The notes under the pieces were generated by a model. The model had not been told where the DNA came from. It searched no databases and saw only the letters and a program-made list of their open reading frames with translations. From the NCBI GenBank assembly GCA_964655775.1, contig CAZZNQ010000009.1:1-64000 (forward strand): DNA of 64,000 nucleotides, given 5' to 3'. The stretch is from CAZZNQ01 sp964655775. GTDB lineage: Bacteria > Planctomycetota > Brocadiia > SM23-32. A program made the position numbers and the translations under genes. Below, piece after piece: positions 24,999 through 33,504 of this stretch; position 1 is the stretch's first letter, and each line of letters opens with the position of its first letter.

Positions 24999-25970
24999 AT
25001 GGAGCGGATACAGGTGTGGTATGGCGACAGGCAGGCGTTCGCCCGCCGAGGGCTGCCCCAGCGGTGGGTCAACGTGCTCGGGAGGGTGCGCGAGCCCGGC
25101 GAAGGAACGGCCCTCTCCTACTCGCTGAACGGCGGCGAGTTACTACCGTTGTCGCTCGGGCCGGACGGTCGACGTATGCCCGGGATCGGCGATTTCAATG
25201 TCGAGATCGACCACGCCGACCTGGAAGTGGGTGAGAACGAGGTCGTGCTGCGTCTGCAGGACGGCGACGAGGTGGTCGAGGAGCGCACCGTTATGCTGAC
25301 CTATGAAGGCAACACCCGTTGCCCGCTGCCGTTGGTGGTCGACTGGCAGGACGACGAATGGCCGGCCGGCGTGCAGGTGGTGGACGGCCTGTGGCGGTGC
25401 GGAGGCGGCAAGGCCGTGCCGCGCGAGATCGCCTACGACCGCGTGTTGGCCCTTGGCGACATGCACTGGCGCGACTACCGCGTGCGCTTCCCCGTGACGC
25501 TCTACGGCGTAAACGCATGCTGTTACGAGCGACCGAGCAACGGCTATGCCGTGGGGATAGTGGTCAGATGGCAGGGCCACCACGACCAGGGCCCGGACGA
25601 CTACTGCAGCGGCCAGCCGCGTTACGCGTGGTATCCGGCCGGTGCGCTGGGCGTGCTGGCCGGCAGGTGCGGGACGCCGCAACGGGTGAGCCTGAACGGC
25701 TGGGACGGGGTGCGGCCCATTGCCGAACAGTTGCTGCCGGACGGCGATACGATCGTGTTCGGTCGGCCCTACGAGCTGAGCATGTCCGTGCGGAGTCGGC
25801 CGGGGCGCACCAGCCGCTACGCTTTCTCCGTGCGGCCCCCGGGAGGAGACGAAGCATGGCGCCTGGAAGCCGACGGCAAGCCCGGCGAGCTGGAGCAGGG
25901 CGCCGTGGTCCTGTTCAGCCATCACATGGCATGCTCGTTCGGCACCGTCACGGTGGATCCCCTGGACTGA
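24999..25970 (+). CDS. hypothetical beta-sandwich protein, possibly carbohydrate-related
   Basis: About 323 residues, no signal peptide or membrane segment. Residues ~1-105 look like an Ig-like domain (WVNVLGRVREPG, LSYSLNGGELLPLSLG). Residues ~110-323 resemble a LamG/DUF1080-type jelly roll: DGLWRCGGGKAV, MHWRDYRVRFPVTLY, RPYELSMSVRS. I do not recognise a named family with certainty. It lies 71 nt after the secreted beta-helix gene and may be co-expressed. GGGAGG 6 nt before ATG 24999 decides this start over the longer frame. It could bind or modify glycans; this is inference. Confidence 0.7.
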   Translation: MERIQVWYGDRQAFARRGLPQRWVNVLGRVREPGEGTALSYSLNGGELLPLSLGPDGRRMPGIGDFNVEIDHADLEVGENEVVLRLQDGDEVVEERTVMLTYEGNTRCPLPLVVDWQDDEWPAGVQVVDGLWRCGGGKAVPREIAYDRVLALGDMHWRDYRVRFPVTLYGVNACCYERPSNGYAVGIVVRWQGHHDQGPDDYCSGQPRYAWYPAGALGVLAGRCGTPQRVSLNGWDGVRPIAEQLLPDGDTIVFGRPYELSMSVRSRPGRTSRYAFSVRPPGGDEAWRLEADGKPGELEQGAVVLFSHHMACSFGTVTVDPLD

Positions 25971-25980
25971 GGGGCTGCGA

Positions 25981-26265
25981 TCAGGCGATTTCGCCGTCGT
26001 CGTCGCAGTAGCAGGCGTCGCTCTGGTACTTGTACCACAGCTTCTTGAACTCGTCGAGTTCCTGCAGGTGGTCGGCGATGGCGCCTGCGCCCTGGAATGT
26101 CCCGTCCTCGTCCACCAGCGCCGGCAGCCGCCCTTCGGTCAGCTCGCCCGGGAGTTCAGCGGCGTCCGATACTTCCACCACCTTGTGCTTGATGGCCAGC
26201 TGCTCCAGCGCCTCCTGTATGCTCGCGCACCGCGGGCAGTTCGGCTTTCTGTAGAGCGTCAACAC
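25981..26265 (-). CDS. glutaredoxin-like thioredoxin-fold protein
   Basis: About 94 residues. The N-terminal MLTLYRKPNCPRC places a C-P-R-C redox motif (Cys10, Cys13) after the first strand. GRLPALVDEDG supplies the cis-Pro loop of the thioredoxin/glutaredoxin fold. A C-terminal C-Y-C adds two cysteines. It is probably a cytoplasmic thiol-disulfide oxidoreductase. The start is GTG at 26265, with AAGGGGG 7 nt upstream; the upstream ATG at 26301 has no ribosome site. It converges with the preceding hypothetical gene (10 nt between stops). Confidence 0.8.
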   Translation of the reverse strand: MLTLYRKPNCPRCASIQEALEQLAIKHKVVEVSDAAELPGELTEGRLPALVDEDGTFQGAGAIADHLQELDEFKKLWYKYQSDACYCDDDGEIA

Positions 26266-26382
26266 GGCTATGCCCCCTTGCAGTAGTGTGCCTTGCGGCA
26301 TCCAAGGGGCATGATACCATGTCCGGAAATGGAGCGCGCGCCGAAGGCCCGCTGTGCGCGCCCCGCGGGCATGCGCTGGCCG

Positions 26383-26411
26383 TTGCGGGCGCGAATCCTA
26401 TAGGGTAGTCT
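26383..26411 (+). promoter_or_regulatory. sigma70-like promoter of the P-II/GDH operon
   Basis: TTGCGG (26383-26388), 17-nt spacer, TAGTCT (26406-26411), 80 nt before the GTG start at 26491. No sigma54-type GG-N10-GC element was seen in this leader. Confidence 0.45.
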
Positions 26412-26490
26412 CACAGCGTCGATGCCCGAATCAGGGGCCGCGTAGGCGGGGCGTCCGTGAATCAGCCGCGAGAACGTGGAGGTGACTAAC

Positions 26491-26844
26491 GTGCTGAGAA
26501 AGATAGAGTGCTACATCCAGCCGTTCAAGTTGGGTCCGCTCACCCAGGCGCTTGTGGAGATGGGCGTCGACGGAATGAGCGTGACCGAGATCAAGGGATT
26601 CGGGCGTCAGCGGGGACGGCTGCAGGACGAGCCCGATGCCCGGAGCGAGGATGAGGAGATCAAGTTCCGACCGAAGCTCAAGATCGAGATTGTCGTGGGC
26701 GAGGAGATGGTCGACGACGCGGTTCGCGTCATAGTCGGCCTGGCCCGAACCGGCACCATCGGGGCGGGGAAGGTGTTTGTCGTGCCCGTGGAGGATGCCG
26801 TGCGCGTGGGAACCGGCGAGACTGGCTACGCCGCTATCACGTAA
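26491..26844 (+). CDS. P-II family signalling protein with atypical T-loop
   Basis: 117 residues. The fold is clear: MLRKIECYIQPFKL start, GFGRQRG with Gln39 (2-oxoglutarate site), KLKIEIVV strand, TGTIGAGKVFVVPVEDAVRVGTGETG B-loop and C-terminus in order. The T-loop (about 43-60) is acidic, three residues longer than in GlnB, and lacks Tyr51, so uridylylation at that site is impossible. GGAGGTGA 6 nt before GTG 26491 decides the start over the frame beginning at 26476. Glutamate dehydrogenase starts 34 nt downstream, suggesting this P-II senses nitrogen/energy status for that enzyme (inference). Confidence 0.9.
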   Translation: MLRKIECYIQPFKLGPLTQALVEMGVDGMSVTEIKGFGRQRGRLQDEPDARSEDEEIKFRPKLKIEIVVGEEMVDDAVRVIVGLARTGTIGAGKVFVVPVEDAVRVGTGETGYAAIT

Positions 26845-26878
26845 ACGCGTGATCTGGCCGCAACAGAGGAGGTGCGCT

Positions 26879-28132
26879 GTGGCGAACAAGGTTTTCAATT
26901 TGTGGCAGATGGCCTTGCGGCAACTGAACGAGGTGGTCGACCGGATTGGGCTTAGCGAGAATGTGTATGCAGTCCTTTCGAAGCCCCGGCGGGTGCTCTG
27001 CGTCTCGGTGCCCACAACGATGGACGATGGCTCGGTCCGGGTTTTCGACGGTTTCCGCGTCCAGCACAACATGACGCGCGGTCCGTGTAAGGGCGGTATC
27101 CGCTATCATCCGGCCGTCAGCCTGGACGAGGTGAAGGCTCTGGCCATGTGGATGACGTGGAAGTGCGCGGTGGTGGACATCCCGTACGGCGGGGCCAAGG
27201 GCGGCGTGATCTGTAACCCGAAGGAGATGTCCGACGGCGAGCTGGAGCGCATGACGCGGCGCTATACCAGCGAACTGCTGCCGGTGATCGGTCCGGAGCG
27301 GGACATTCCTGCGCCCGACGTCAATACCAACCCCCAGGTGATGGCGTGGATGATGGACACCTACAGCATGAACAAGGGCTACTCGGTTCCGGGGGTGGTC
27401 ACCGGGAAGCCGCTCTCGGTCGGCGGTTCGCGGGGCCGCAACGAGGCGACGGCGCGCGGGTGCGTGTTCGTAGTTCTCGCTGCCGCCAGGAGGTACGGTC
27501 TGCGCAACGACAAGGCCACCGCCGTTGTTCAGGGATACGGCAACGCCGGGTCCATCGCCGCGCGCCTGCTGAACGAGGCCGGCTTCCGCGTCATTGCCGT
27601 CAGCGACTCCAGCGGCGGCATCATCAACGAGGAGGGTCTGAATCCCGTGGCCGTGGCCGAGCACAAGGCCGAGACGGGTTCGGTCGTCGGCTTTCCGGGC
27701 AGCAGCGAGATCACCAACGATGAGCTGCTCACGACCGAGTGCGACCTGCTGGTGCCGGCCGCGCTCGAGAACCAGATCACGGAGGCGAATGCCGGGGATG
27801 TGAAGGCCAAGCTGATCGCCGAGGCCGCAAACGGCCCGACCACCCCGGAGGCGGATGCCATACTGACGGACCGCGGCATCGCCGTCATCCCGGACGTGCT
27901 GGCCAATGCCGGCGGCGTCACCGTCAGCTACTTCGAGTGGGTGCAGAGCCTGCAGGCGTACTTCTGGGGAGAGCGCGCCGTGAACCTTGAGCTGCGGGAT
28001 ATCATGCAGCGCGCCTACCATGACGTGCAGGAGCGCGCGGATCGGGACAATTGCTCCCTCCGCACGGCTGCGCTCTCGCTGGCGGTCGCGCGCGTGGCCG
28101 AAGCACACCGCGTTCGCGGCCTCTACCCTTAA
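26879..28132 (+). CDS. gdhA: glutamate dehydrogenase (Glu/Leu/Phe/Val family)
   Basis: 417 residues, the normal length for hexameric NAD(P)-dependent GDH, which interconverts glutamate and 2-oxoglutarate plus ammonia. RGPCKGGIRYHP (68-79) and IPYGGAKGGV with catalytic Lys107 form the substrate site. VVQGYGNAGSIAARLL is the Rossmann glycine loop, and PAALENQI / ANAGGVTVSYFEWVQ close the domain. The start is GTG 26879 with AGAGGAGGTG 5 nt upstream, which excludes the much longer in-frame extension into the P-II gene. Co-transcribed with P-II. Cofactor preference is not assigned. Confidence 0.93.
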   Translation: MANKVFNLWQMALRQLNEVVDRIGLSENVYAVLSKPRRVLCVSVPTTMDDGSVRVFDGFRVQHNMTRGPCKGGIRYHPAVSLDEVKALAMWMTWKCAVVDIPYGGAKGGVICNPKEMSDGELERMTRRYTSELLPVIGPERDIPAPDVNTNPQVMAWMMDTYSMNKGYSVPGVVTGKPLSVGGSRGRNEATARGCVFVVLAAARRYGLRNDKATAVVQGYGNAGSIAARLLNEAGFRVIAVSDSSGGIINEEGLNPVAVAEHKAETGSVVGFPGSSEITNDELLTTECDLLVPAALENQITEANAGDVKAKLIAEAANGPTTPEADAILTDRGIAVIPDVLANAGGVTVSYFEWVQSLQAYFWGERAVNLELRDIMQRAYHDVQERADRDNCSLRTAALSLAVARVAEAHRVRGLYP

Positions 28133-28134
28133 GG

Positions 28135-28155
28135 TCGTTCAACCGAACGGCGACT
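28135..28155. terminator. imperfect hairpin between convergent stops
   Basis: GTCGTTC and GAACGGCGAC can pair around AACC with a one-to-three base bulge, between the GDH stop and the convergent hydrolase stop. No T-run. Weak candidate. Confidence 0.25.
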
Positions 28156-28939
28156 ACTGAAGCGGGCGGATGCGGACCTCGATGTCCTCCTCGTCCGCCA
28201 GCAGCGCTTCCAGTTCGGACACGTCGGTCTGCCCGTAGTGGTAGGGGTACAGGACGGCGGGCCGGACTGCGAGCGCCACGTCGGCGACCATCTCGGGCGT
28301 CATGGTGTAGGGCAGGTTCATCGGCAGAAACGCGACGTCGATGTCCTCGAGCTGCTCAATCTCCGGCACGTTCTCGGTGTCGCCTGCCACGTACACGCTC
28401 GTGTCGCCGAAGGTCAGCACGTATCCGTTGCCCTCGCCCCGGGGGTGATAGGGCCGGCCTGTGTCGCGCATGTGAACGACATTGTACGCGGGCACCGCTC
28501 GTATCTCCAGCCCGTCCACCGTGCGCGTGTCGCCGTTCTCCATCACGATCGCCGCCGGGATTTGCTCCGCCGATTTGGGCGGCGCGATGATCTGCGTGCC
28601 CGGCTTGCTGATCTGCCCGATCGCCTTCCCGTCCAGGTGGTCGCCGTGCTCGTGCGTCACCAGCACGAGGTCGGCCTTCGGCATCTGTGAGTAATCGGCC
28701 TCGCGCGAGACCGGATCTACGTGGATAACCTTGTCGCCGATCTCGAACATCAGCGTGCCGTGCCCGACGAACGAGATCTTCAGCCTGCCCATCGATGTGT
28801 CAAACGTGTCCTGCTCGAACATGGCCGTCTCCCTGTATACCTGTGCATGTTCAGTGTGCGTGCCGTGCTGTGCGCATCCGGCCCAAATGGCCACTGTCAA
28901 CCAGATCGCTGCAGTCATCGCAAGCCTTCTTGCCGCCAT
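28154..28939 (-). CDS. metallo-beta-lactamase-fold hydrolase, probable lipoprotein
   Basis: 261 residues. The N-terminus is a lipoprotein-like signal (MAARRLAMTAAIWLTVAIWA then Gly-Cys22). The mature protein has the UlaG/UPF0173-like metallo-beta-lactamase fold: THEHGDHLD (HxHxDH metal site), GDTSVYVAGDTENV and a C-terminal YPYHYGQTDV. Relatives are predicted metal-dependent hydrolases or lactonases of unknown substrate. Lipobox residue -3 is Trp, so lipidation is less sure than export. The start has a GGGGG-type site. Convergent with GDH. Confidence 0.85.
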   Translation of the reverse strand: MAARRLAMTAAIWLTVAIWAGCAQHGTHTEHAQVYRETAMFEQDTFDTSMGRLKISFVGHGTLMFEIGDKVIHVDPVSREADYSQMPKADLVLVTHEHGDHLDGKAIGQISKPGTQIIAPPKSAEQIPAAIVMENGDTRTVDGLEIRAVPAYNVVHMRDTGRPYHPRGEGNGYVLTFGDTSVYVAGDTENVPEIEQLEDIDVAFLPMNLPYTMTPEMVADVALAVRPAVLYPYHYGQTDVSELEALLADEEDIEVRIRPLQ

Positions 28940-28970
28940 ATCCTATCCCCCTTTCTGTGCATTTCTTTGC

Positions 28971-28998
28971 AGCATATCCGATCTGGGGCGTGCATCAA
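28971..28998 (-). promoter_or_regulatory. sigma70-like promoter of the metallo-hydrolase gene
   Basis: Minus strand: TTGATG (28993-28998), 16-nt spacer, TATGCT (28971-28976), about 30 nt before the ATG at 28939. Confidence 0.5.
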
Positions 28999-29023
28999 CT
29001 GAACGCCGCGCCGTCGCGCAAAC

Positions 29024-29052
29024 TTGCACACACGATTCGTCGGCAGTAGCAT
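29024..29052 (+). promoter_or_regulatory. sigma70-like promoter of the 29-32 kb operon
   Basis: TTGCAC (29024-29029), 17-nt spacer, TAGCAT (29047-29052), 36 nt before the GTG start at 29089. Divergent from the metallo-hydrolase promoter. Confidence 0.45.
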
Positions 29053-29088
29053 TGCCGGGCAGACCGAACCCTCTTGGAGGCCGCACAC

Positions 29089-30492
29089 GTGGCGCACCAC
29101 AAGGAAGACCGGATCCGACCCTACGAGCGAAATCCCTTCTACTGGCAGTACCGAGATCGTCCCGTGCTGCTGCTGGGCGGCTCCGTCGAAGACAACCTCT
29201 TCCAGATAGCCGACCTCGAGGAGCACCTCGACCTGCTAGCATCCGTGGGTGGCAACTTCGTGCGGTGCACCATGTCGGCCCGCGACGAGGGCAACGTGCA
29301 GCCGTTCGCGCTGGATGAACCCACCGGGCTTTACGACCTCGACCGGTGGAACGACGAATACTGGCGCCGGTTCCGCTTGTTCCTCGATCTGACGGCAAAG
29401 CGCGATATCATCGCTCAGGTCGAACTCTGGGCCACCTACGACCTATGCAACTACGGTGACTCCTGGGCGCGCCACCCCTTCAACCCCGCCTGCAACAGCA
29501 ATTATTCGGCCGAGGAATCCGGGCTGGACGAGGTGGTCGACTACCGCCAGAGCGTGAAAGTGCAGCCGTTCTTCGAGACCGTGCCCGCGCTCCGCGACCT
29601 GCCCGTCCCGCGTCGCTACCAGGAGCAGTTCATCGACAAGATACTCTCGATCTCGCTCGACTACGACCACGTGCTCTACTGCATGGACAACGAGACGAAC
29701 GCCCACACCGAATGGGGCCGCTACTGGGCCGAGCTGACCAAAGCGGCCGCCGCAGCCAGGGGCAAGCGCGTCGAAGTGACGGAGATGTGGAACATGTGGG
29801 ACCCGACCGCCGGCGCGGTTCCCGGCTGCCGCATCCAGACGGACAGGCGCGAGTACCTGGAGCGTTCATGCGTGCGCGTTACCCTCGAGAACCCCGACCT
29901 CTACAGCTTCGTGGAGATATCTAACACAAACACGCAACTCCGGCGTACGCACTACGACGCCACGCTCTGGGTGCGGCGCCGGCTGGAGGAACTGGGAACG
30001 CCGAAGCCGATCAACTGCGACAAGATCTACGGTGCCGACCCGAAGGCCAGCCACTGCGGGCCGCCCGTAGCCGGCGAGAACCGCTTCTGGCGCAACGTGT
30101 TCGCCGGCGTCTCGGCCGTGCGCTTCCACAGGCCGCCCAGTGGGCTTGCGCTCACCAAGCCGGCGCAGGCGCACATTCGCAGCATGCGCATGTTCACGGA
30201 TGAACTCGGCATCTTCACCTGCGCCCCCCGGCCGGATCTAATCCGCGACGAGGCGGGCTGGGGATTCGAGGCATACTGTCTGGCCGATCCCGGCCGGGCG
30301 TACGCCGTCTGCTTCCCGAACGGCGGCGCGGTTCAGCTCGATTGCTCGGAACTCACGGGGGAGGCGGCGATCCGGTGGATGGACGTGCGGGCATGCGAGT
30401 GGTCGCACGAGGAACCCGTGTCGGCCGGAGAGACGACCTGGGTCACCGCTCCCACCGGCGCATTCTGGGCGGCGGTGGTTCGGGGCGCGTAG
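29089..30492 (+). CDS. putative glycoside hydrolase, DUF4038/GH140-like TIM barrel
   Basis: About 467 residues, cytoplasmic by sequence. RNPFYWQYRDRPVLLLGGS is the typical opening of the DUF4038 (apiosidase GH140-like) and collagen-binding-associated barrels. VLYCMDNETNAHTEWG supplies a conserved N-E pair, the candidate acid/base Glu. A small beta-domain ends the protein (WMDVRACEWSHEEPVSAGETTWVTAP region). Substrate unknown, probably a glycoside. GTG 29089 with TGGAGG 8 nt upstream is preferred over the upstream TTG 29074. First gene of a three-gene unit with a membrane protein and an oxidoreductase. Confidence 0.75.
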   Translation: MAHHKEDRIRPYERNPFYWQYRDRPVLLLGGSVEDNLFQIADLEEHLDLLASVGGNFVRCTMSARDEGNVQPFALDEPTGLYDLDRWNDEYWRRFRLFLDLTAKRDIIAQVELWATYDLCNYGDSWARHPFNPACNSNYSAEESGLDEVVDYRQSVKVQPFFETVPALRDLPVPRRYQEQFIDKILSISLDYDHVLYCMDNETNAHTEWGRYWAELTKAAAAARGKRVEVTEMWNMWDPTAGAVPGCRIQTDRREYLERSCVRVTLENPDLYSFVEISNTNTQLRRTHYDATLWVRRRLEELGTPKPINCDKIYGADPKASHCGPPVAGENRFWRNVFAGVSAVRFHRPPSGLALTKPAQAHIRSMRMFTDELGIFTCAPRPDLIRDEAGWGFEAYCLADPGRAYAVCFPNGGAVQLDCSELTGEAAIRWMDVRACEWSHEEPVSAGETTWVTAPTGAFWAAVVRGA

Positions 30493-30534
30493 CCACTGTG
30501 CGAATCCTCGACAGAGCTAATGGGAGGTTACACT

Positions 30535-31011
30535 GTGACTATACCCACGGTGCTCGGCTGGGCCTGTCTGGCCCTGTCGCTCTTTGTTCTGGTGCTGGTC
30601 TATCCGGGGCGATACGGGTCCGTTGCCTTGCCTCGGCTGCTGCCCGTCTTCGGAATTGCCTTCGCGTTGATCTTCATCGTGCTTCAGTATGCGTTGGTCA
30701 TCTCGATTAAAAGCATCCGCGGGATCGCGCTGGTGAGCGTGACCGTCGGACTGGGTATGCTCCTGGGATGGGGCAGAGGCTGCCGGTACCTGGCCGAAGG
30801 CGGAGAGCCCGCGATCCCGGTCCCGCAGTTCATACTGGTCTACGGGGCCTGTGTGTCGTCGATAGCCGTGGGTCTGGCGATCGGCAAGCGTTGGGTCGCG
30901 GAGAGCGATCACTGGCTCCGGCCTGCCGACTGGTTTCAGCGGCAGCGCGAGGCACGCGGCCGATCGACAACCGAAGATGCACGGAAAGGTGAGAAGGATG
31001 ACGGACAATGA
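30535..31011 (+). CDS. small four-helix membrane protein, unknown function
   Basis: About 158 residues with four predicted membrane helices (VLGWACLALSLFVLVLVY; LPVFGIAFALIFIVLQYAL; IALVSVTVGLGMLLGWG; FILVYGACVSSIAVGLAIG) and a charged cytoplasmic C-tail (GRSTTEDARKGEKDDGQ). I do not recognise a family. GGGAGG 8 nt before GTG 30535 decides the start over ATG 30520. It lies 42 nt after the glycosidase-like gene, and its last 14 nt overlap the oxidoreductase start, so translation is probably coupled. Confidence 0.7.
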   Translation: MTIPTVLGWACLALSLFVLVLVYPGRYGSVALPRLLPVFGIAFALIFIVLQYALVISIKSIRGIALVSVTVGLGMLLGWGRGCRYLAEGGEPAIPVPQFILVYGACVSSIAVGLAIGKRWVAESDHWLRPADWFQRQREARGRSTTEDARKGEKDDGQ

Positions 31012-32017
31012 CGAGCTGAGGATCGGCGTAATCGGCATTGGCGGAATTGCGCGCAGCGTCCACCTGCCGTCACTGAACGAGCTTCCGGGGGCCCGCGTCG
31101 TCGCGCTCTGCGACCTGATCGAAGAACGTGCGGCCGAACAGGCCGAACGTTTTGGCATCCCGCGGACTTACACCCTCCTTCGCGAGATGCTGGAATCCGA
31201 GGAACTGGACGCCGCGTTCGTACTCGTCGAGCCGTCCAACCTATTCCACGTTGCGGCGGCCTGCCTTGAGGCCGGCCTGCCCACGTTCATGGAGAAGCCG
31301 CCCGGCATCACGCTCTACCAGGCGCGGTCCCTGCAGCGGATTGCCGAGCAAGCCGACGGGATCCTCCAGGTCGGCTTCAACCGGCGCCACATACCGCTGG
31401 TGCGCGAAGTGCTGCGCATCATGGGCGAGGCGACGGAGATCAACCAGGTGGTCGGGCGGTTCATGAAGAACGGCACCGCCGCGTTCGACAAGGGCGGGGT
31501 CAGCGCGTTCCGCGCGGACACGATCCACGTCATCGATCTGGTGCGCCACATCGCTGGCGCGCGACCGGCCGCTGCGGCCACGGTTCAGGCGCGGTCGGAC
31601 GACGTGGTCGACAACGCCTGGAACGCCGTCGTGCGGTTCGAGAACGGCGTCTCGGGCGTCGTTCAGGCCAACTACCGGACCGGCGGTCGGACGCACACCT
31701 TCGAGATCCACGGGCCGGGCGCCAGCGCGTTCATCAACCTGGGGTTCGGCGGGGCGGACTGCGAGGCCCGGATACTCACGCAGGACACCAAGGCCGGTTA
31801 CTCGCTGGCCTCGCGCGGGCCCGGCCGGGGTAATCTGCAGTCGCTGGACGGCCGAGAGCTGGCCGGCGGGGACGAGTTCTTCCGGTTCTACGGGTTCCTG
31901 GACGAGGACCGTCACTTCCTGGACTGCGTTCGGGGGAGCAGGCGACCGGAGACCGATATCGCGGACGCCGTGCGCACCTTCGAACTGGTGGACCTGCTGG
32001 AATCTTCGACGATCTGA
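30998..32017 (+). CDS. Gfo/Idh/MocA family NAD(P)-dependent oxidoreductase
   Basis: About 339 residues. The N-terminal Rossmann loop is VIGIGGIARSVHLPSL, the catalytic-lysine motif MEKPPG lies near residue 97, and the C-terminal alpha/beta dimerisation domain follows. The family oxidises or epimerises sugars, inositols and related polyols. Its place behind a glycosidase-like gene suggests processing of a released sugar (inference). ATG 30998 overlaps the previous gene by 14 nt and has AAAGGTGAG upstream. Only 20 nt separate its stop from the convergent phosphatase stop. Confidence 0.9.
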   Translation: MTDNDELRIGVIGIGGIARSVHLPSLNELPGARVVALCDLIEERAAEQAERFGIPRTYTLLREMLESEELDAAFVLVEPSNLFHVAAACLEAGLPTFMEKPPGITLYQARSLQRIAEQADGILQVGFNRRHIPLVREVLRIMGEATEINQVVGRFMKNGTAAFDKGGVSAFRADTIHVIDLVRHIAGARPAAAATVQARSDDVVDNAWNAVVRFENGVSGVVQANYRTGGRTHTFEIHGPGASAFINLGFGGADCEARILTQDTKAGYSLASRGPGRGNLQSLDGRELAGGDEFFRFYGFLDEDRHFLDCVRGSRRPETDIADAVRTFELVDLLESSTI

Positions 32018-32037
32018 CCGTTCCGCCCCGGTCGGTT

Positions 32038-33468
32038 CTACCGTGGGACAAACTCCGCGACCACGATGGTCAAGTCGTCGGCCTGATTCCGGTTGCCCCG
32101 GAACTGGGCGAGGCGATCCAGAATCCGTTTCGGCAGCTCATCCAGGGGTTTGCCGCGCAAGCCCAGCATCAGATCCTCCAGCCGTTTGCGACCGTACATC
32201 TCGCCTGACGGCGAAGTCGTCTCGGGAAGCCCGTCGGTGAGAAGAACGAGTCGGTCGCCCGTCCGGGTCGCGATCTCCTCCTCCTCCCACTTGATGCCGG
32301 GCACGACCCCGAGGACCGGTCCGGTGGCCGACAGCACGGCGGGTTCGCCGTTCGGCGGGATCAAGTAACCCAGCTCGTGTCCCGCGCTGGCGTACCGCAG
32401 CCTGTCGTCGGCGAACTCCACGGTTACGACGATCATCGTGGCGAAGTCCTCGTCCAGCGTGACCGCGGCAAGTTTGTCGTTCACCGTCGCCAGCACTCGG
32501 GCCGGGCTGGTCGACTCCTGGACCGCCGCAGCAAACATGCTCTTGAGCATCGCGGCCAGCAGAGCTGCGGGAACGCCGTGCCCCGCCACGTCGGCGACGC
32601 CCAGTAGGACCGCGTCTTCCCGCAACGCGAAGTCGTAGTAGTCGCCTGCCACGCTGAGGGCGGGCCGGAAGACCCAGGCCACCCGGAGACCCGGTATCTC
32701 CGGCATGTCGGGAAGCAGCTTCTCCTGTATGCGGCGTCCCTTGGCCATTGCGCGACGGTGTTCCTCTGCATTCTCGGACAGGCGACGGCTCATCTCGTTG
32801 ACCTCGCGCGCCAGACGATCGATCTCGGTCGTATCGCTTACGGGTGCCTGAGCGCCCAGTTCGCCACTGCCTATCCGGCGGGCGACCTCGGCCACCGCTT
32901 CTAGTGGTCGGGCGACCACGAAGATGGTGAAGAGATTGGCTGCGACGGCGAGCAGCGCGGCCAGCACCAGGATCCTCAACGTTCCTGTCAGCGCGCGCCG
33001 ACGCAGTTCTGCGCGGATGTCGGAGAGGAATTCCGAGACGTAAACCTCGAGCCCGTCGGTTCTGACGTGACCCACTACGATGTCGCCGCCGGGGCTGGGC
33101 CCGATGCCGATCCCGGTTTGTGCTGCCCTGCGAATCGCTTCCATCAGGCCGGGCGAGGGCGGCCTGTGCTCCAAAGCCTGCCACGTCGCGTCCGCCGACA
33201 CCACGGCTATGTGATGGCCGGGCGAGGCGTCGCCTCGCATGCGGCTGCAGACATCGTCGATGTACGACTGCACTTGCTCTGCCCTCCCCCGATCCAGCCG
33301 TTGTACGGCCACCGCAATCCCCGCCGCTTCGGCCCGCAGGCCTTCGCGCCTGACGCGGAGCAATTCGAACCACGTGCTGCGGAAGTCCCAGAACAGAAAA
33401 ATGCCCAGGATCAGCACCATCGCCGTGTTCAGGCCGATCATCGATTTGACGCGCAAGGACGCTCTCAC
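32038..33468 (-). CDS. membrane-bound SpoIIE/RsbU-type serine phosphatase with HAMP domain
   Basis: 476 residues. A membrane helix at ~11-28, an extracytoplasmic sensor loop (~30-165), a second helix (~168-190) and a HAMP linker (RPLEAVAEVARRIGSGELG) lead to a PP2C-like SpoIIE domain. Metal-site motifs are GDYYD and DVAGHG; NQADDLTIVV supplies the late Asp pair. RsbU-type proteins dephosphorylate anti-anti-sigma factors; no partner switch genes are in this window. GTG 33468 has GGGAGG 7 nt upstream. It follows the SHOCT gene by 36 nt and is probably co-expressed. Confidence 0.92.
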   Translation of the reverse strand: MRASLRVKSMIGLNTAMVLILGIFLFWDFRSTWFELLRVRREGLRAEAAGIAVAVQRLDRGRAEQVQSYIDDVCSRMRGDASPGHHIAVVSADATWQALEHRPPSPGLMEAIRRAAQTGIGIGPSPGGDIVVGHVRTDGLEVYVSEFLSDIRAELRRRALTGTLRILVLAALLAVAANLFTIFVVARPLEAVAEVARRIGSGELGAQAPVSDTTEIDRLAREVNEMSRRLSENAEEHRRAMAKGRRIQEKLLPDMPEIPGLRVAWVFRPALSVAGDYYDFALREDAVLLGVADVAGHGVPAALLAAMLKSMFAAAVQESTSPARVLATVNDKLAAVTLDEDFATMIVVTVEFADDRLRYASAGHELGYLIPPNGEPAVLSATGPVLGVVPGIKWEEEEIATRTGDRLVLLTDGLPETTSPSGEMYGRKRLEDLMLGLRGKPLDELPKRILDRLAQFRGNRNQADDLTIVVAEFVPR

Positions 33469-33504
33469 GTACGGACCTCCCGGCGGGCGATGGTCAGTGG
33501 CGGT

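Noticed and set aside
26777..26878. Extension of glutamate dehydrogenase into the P-II gene
   Set aside because: GTG 26879 has a near-perfect AGAGGAGGTG site and gives the normal family length.
30998..31011. Frameshift joining the membrane protein and the oxidoreductase
   Set aside because: Both frames are complete, the start has a ribosome site, and a 14-nt overlap is normal translational coupling.
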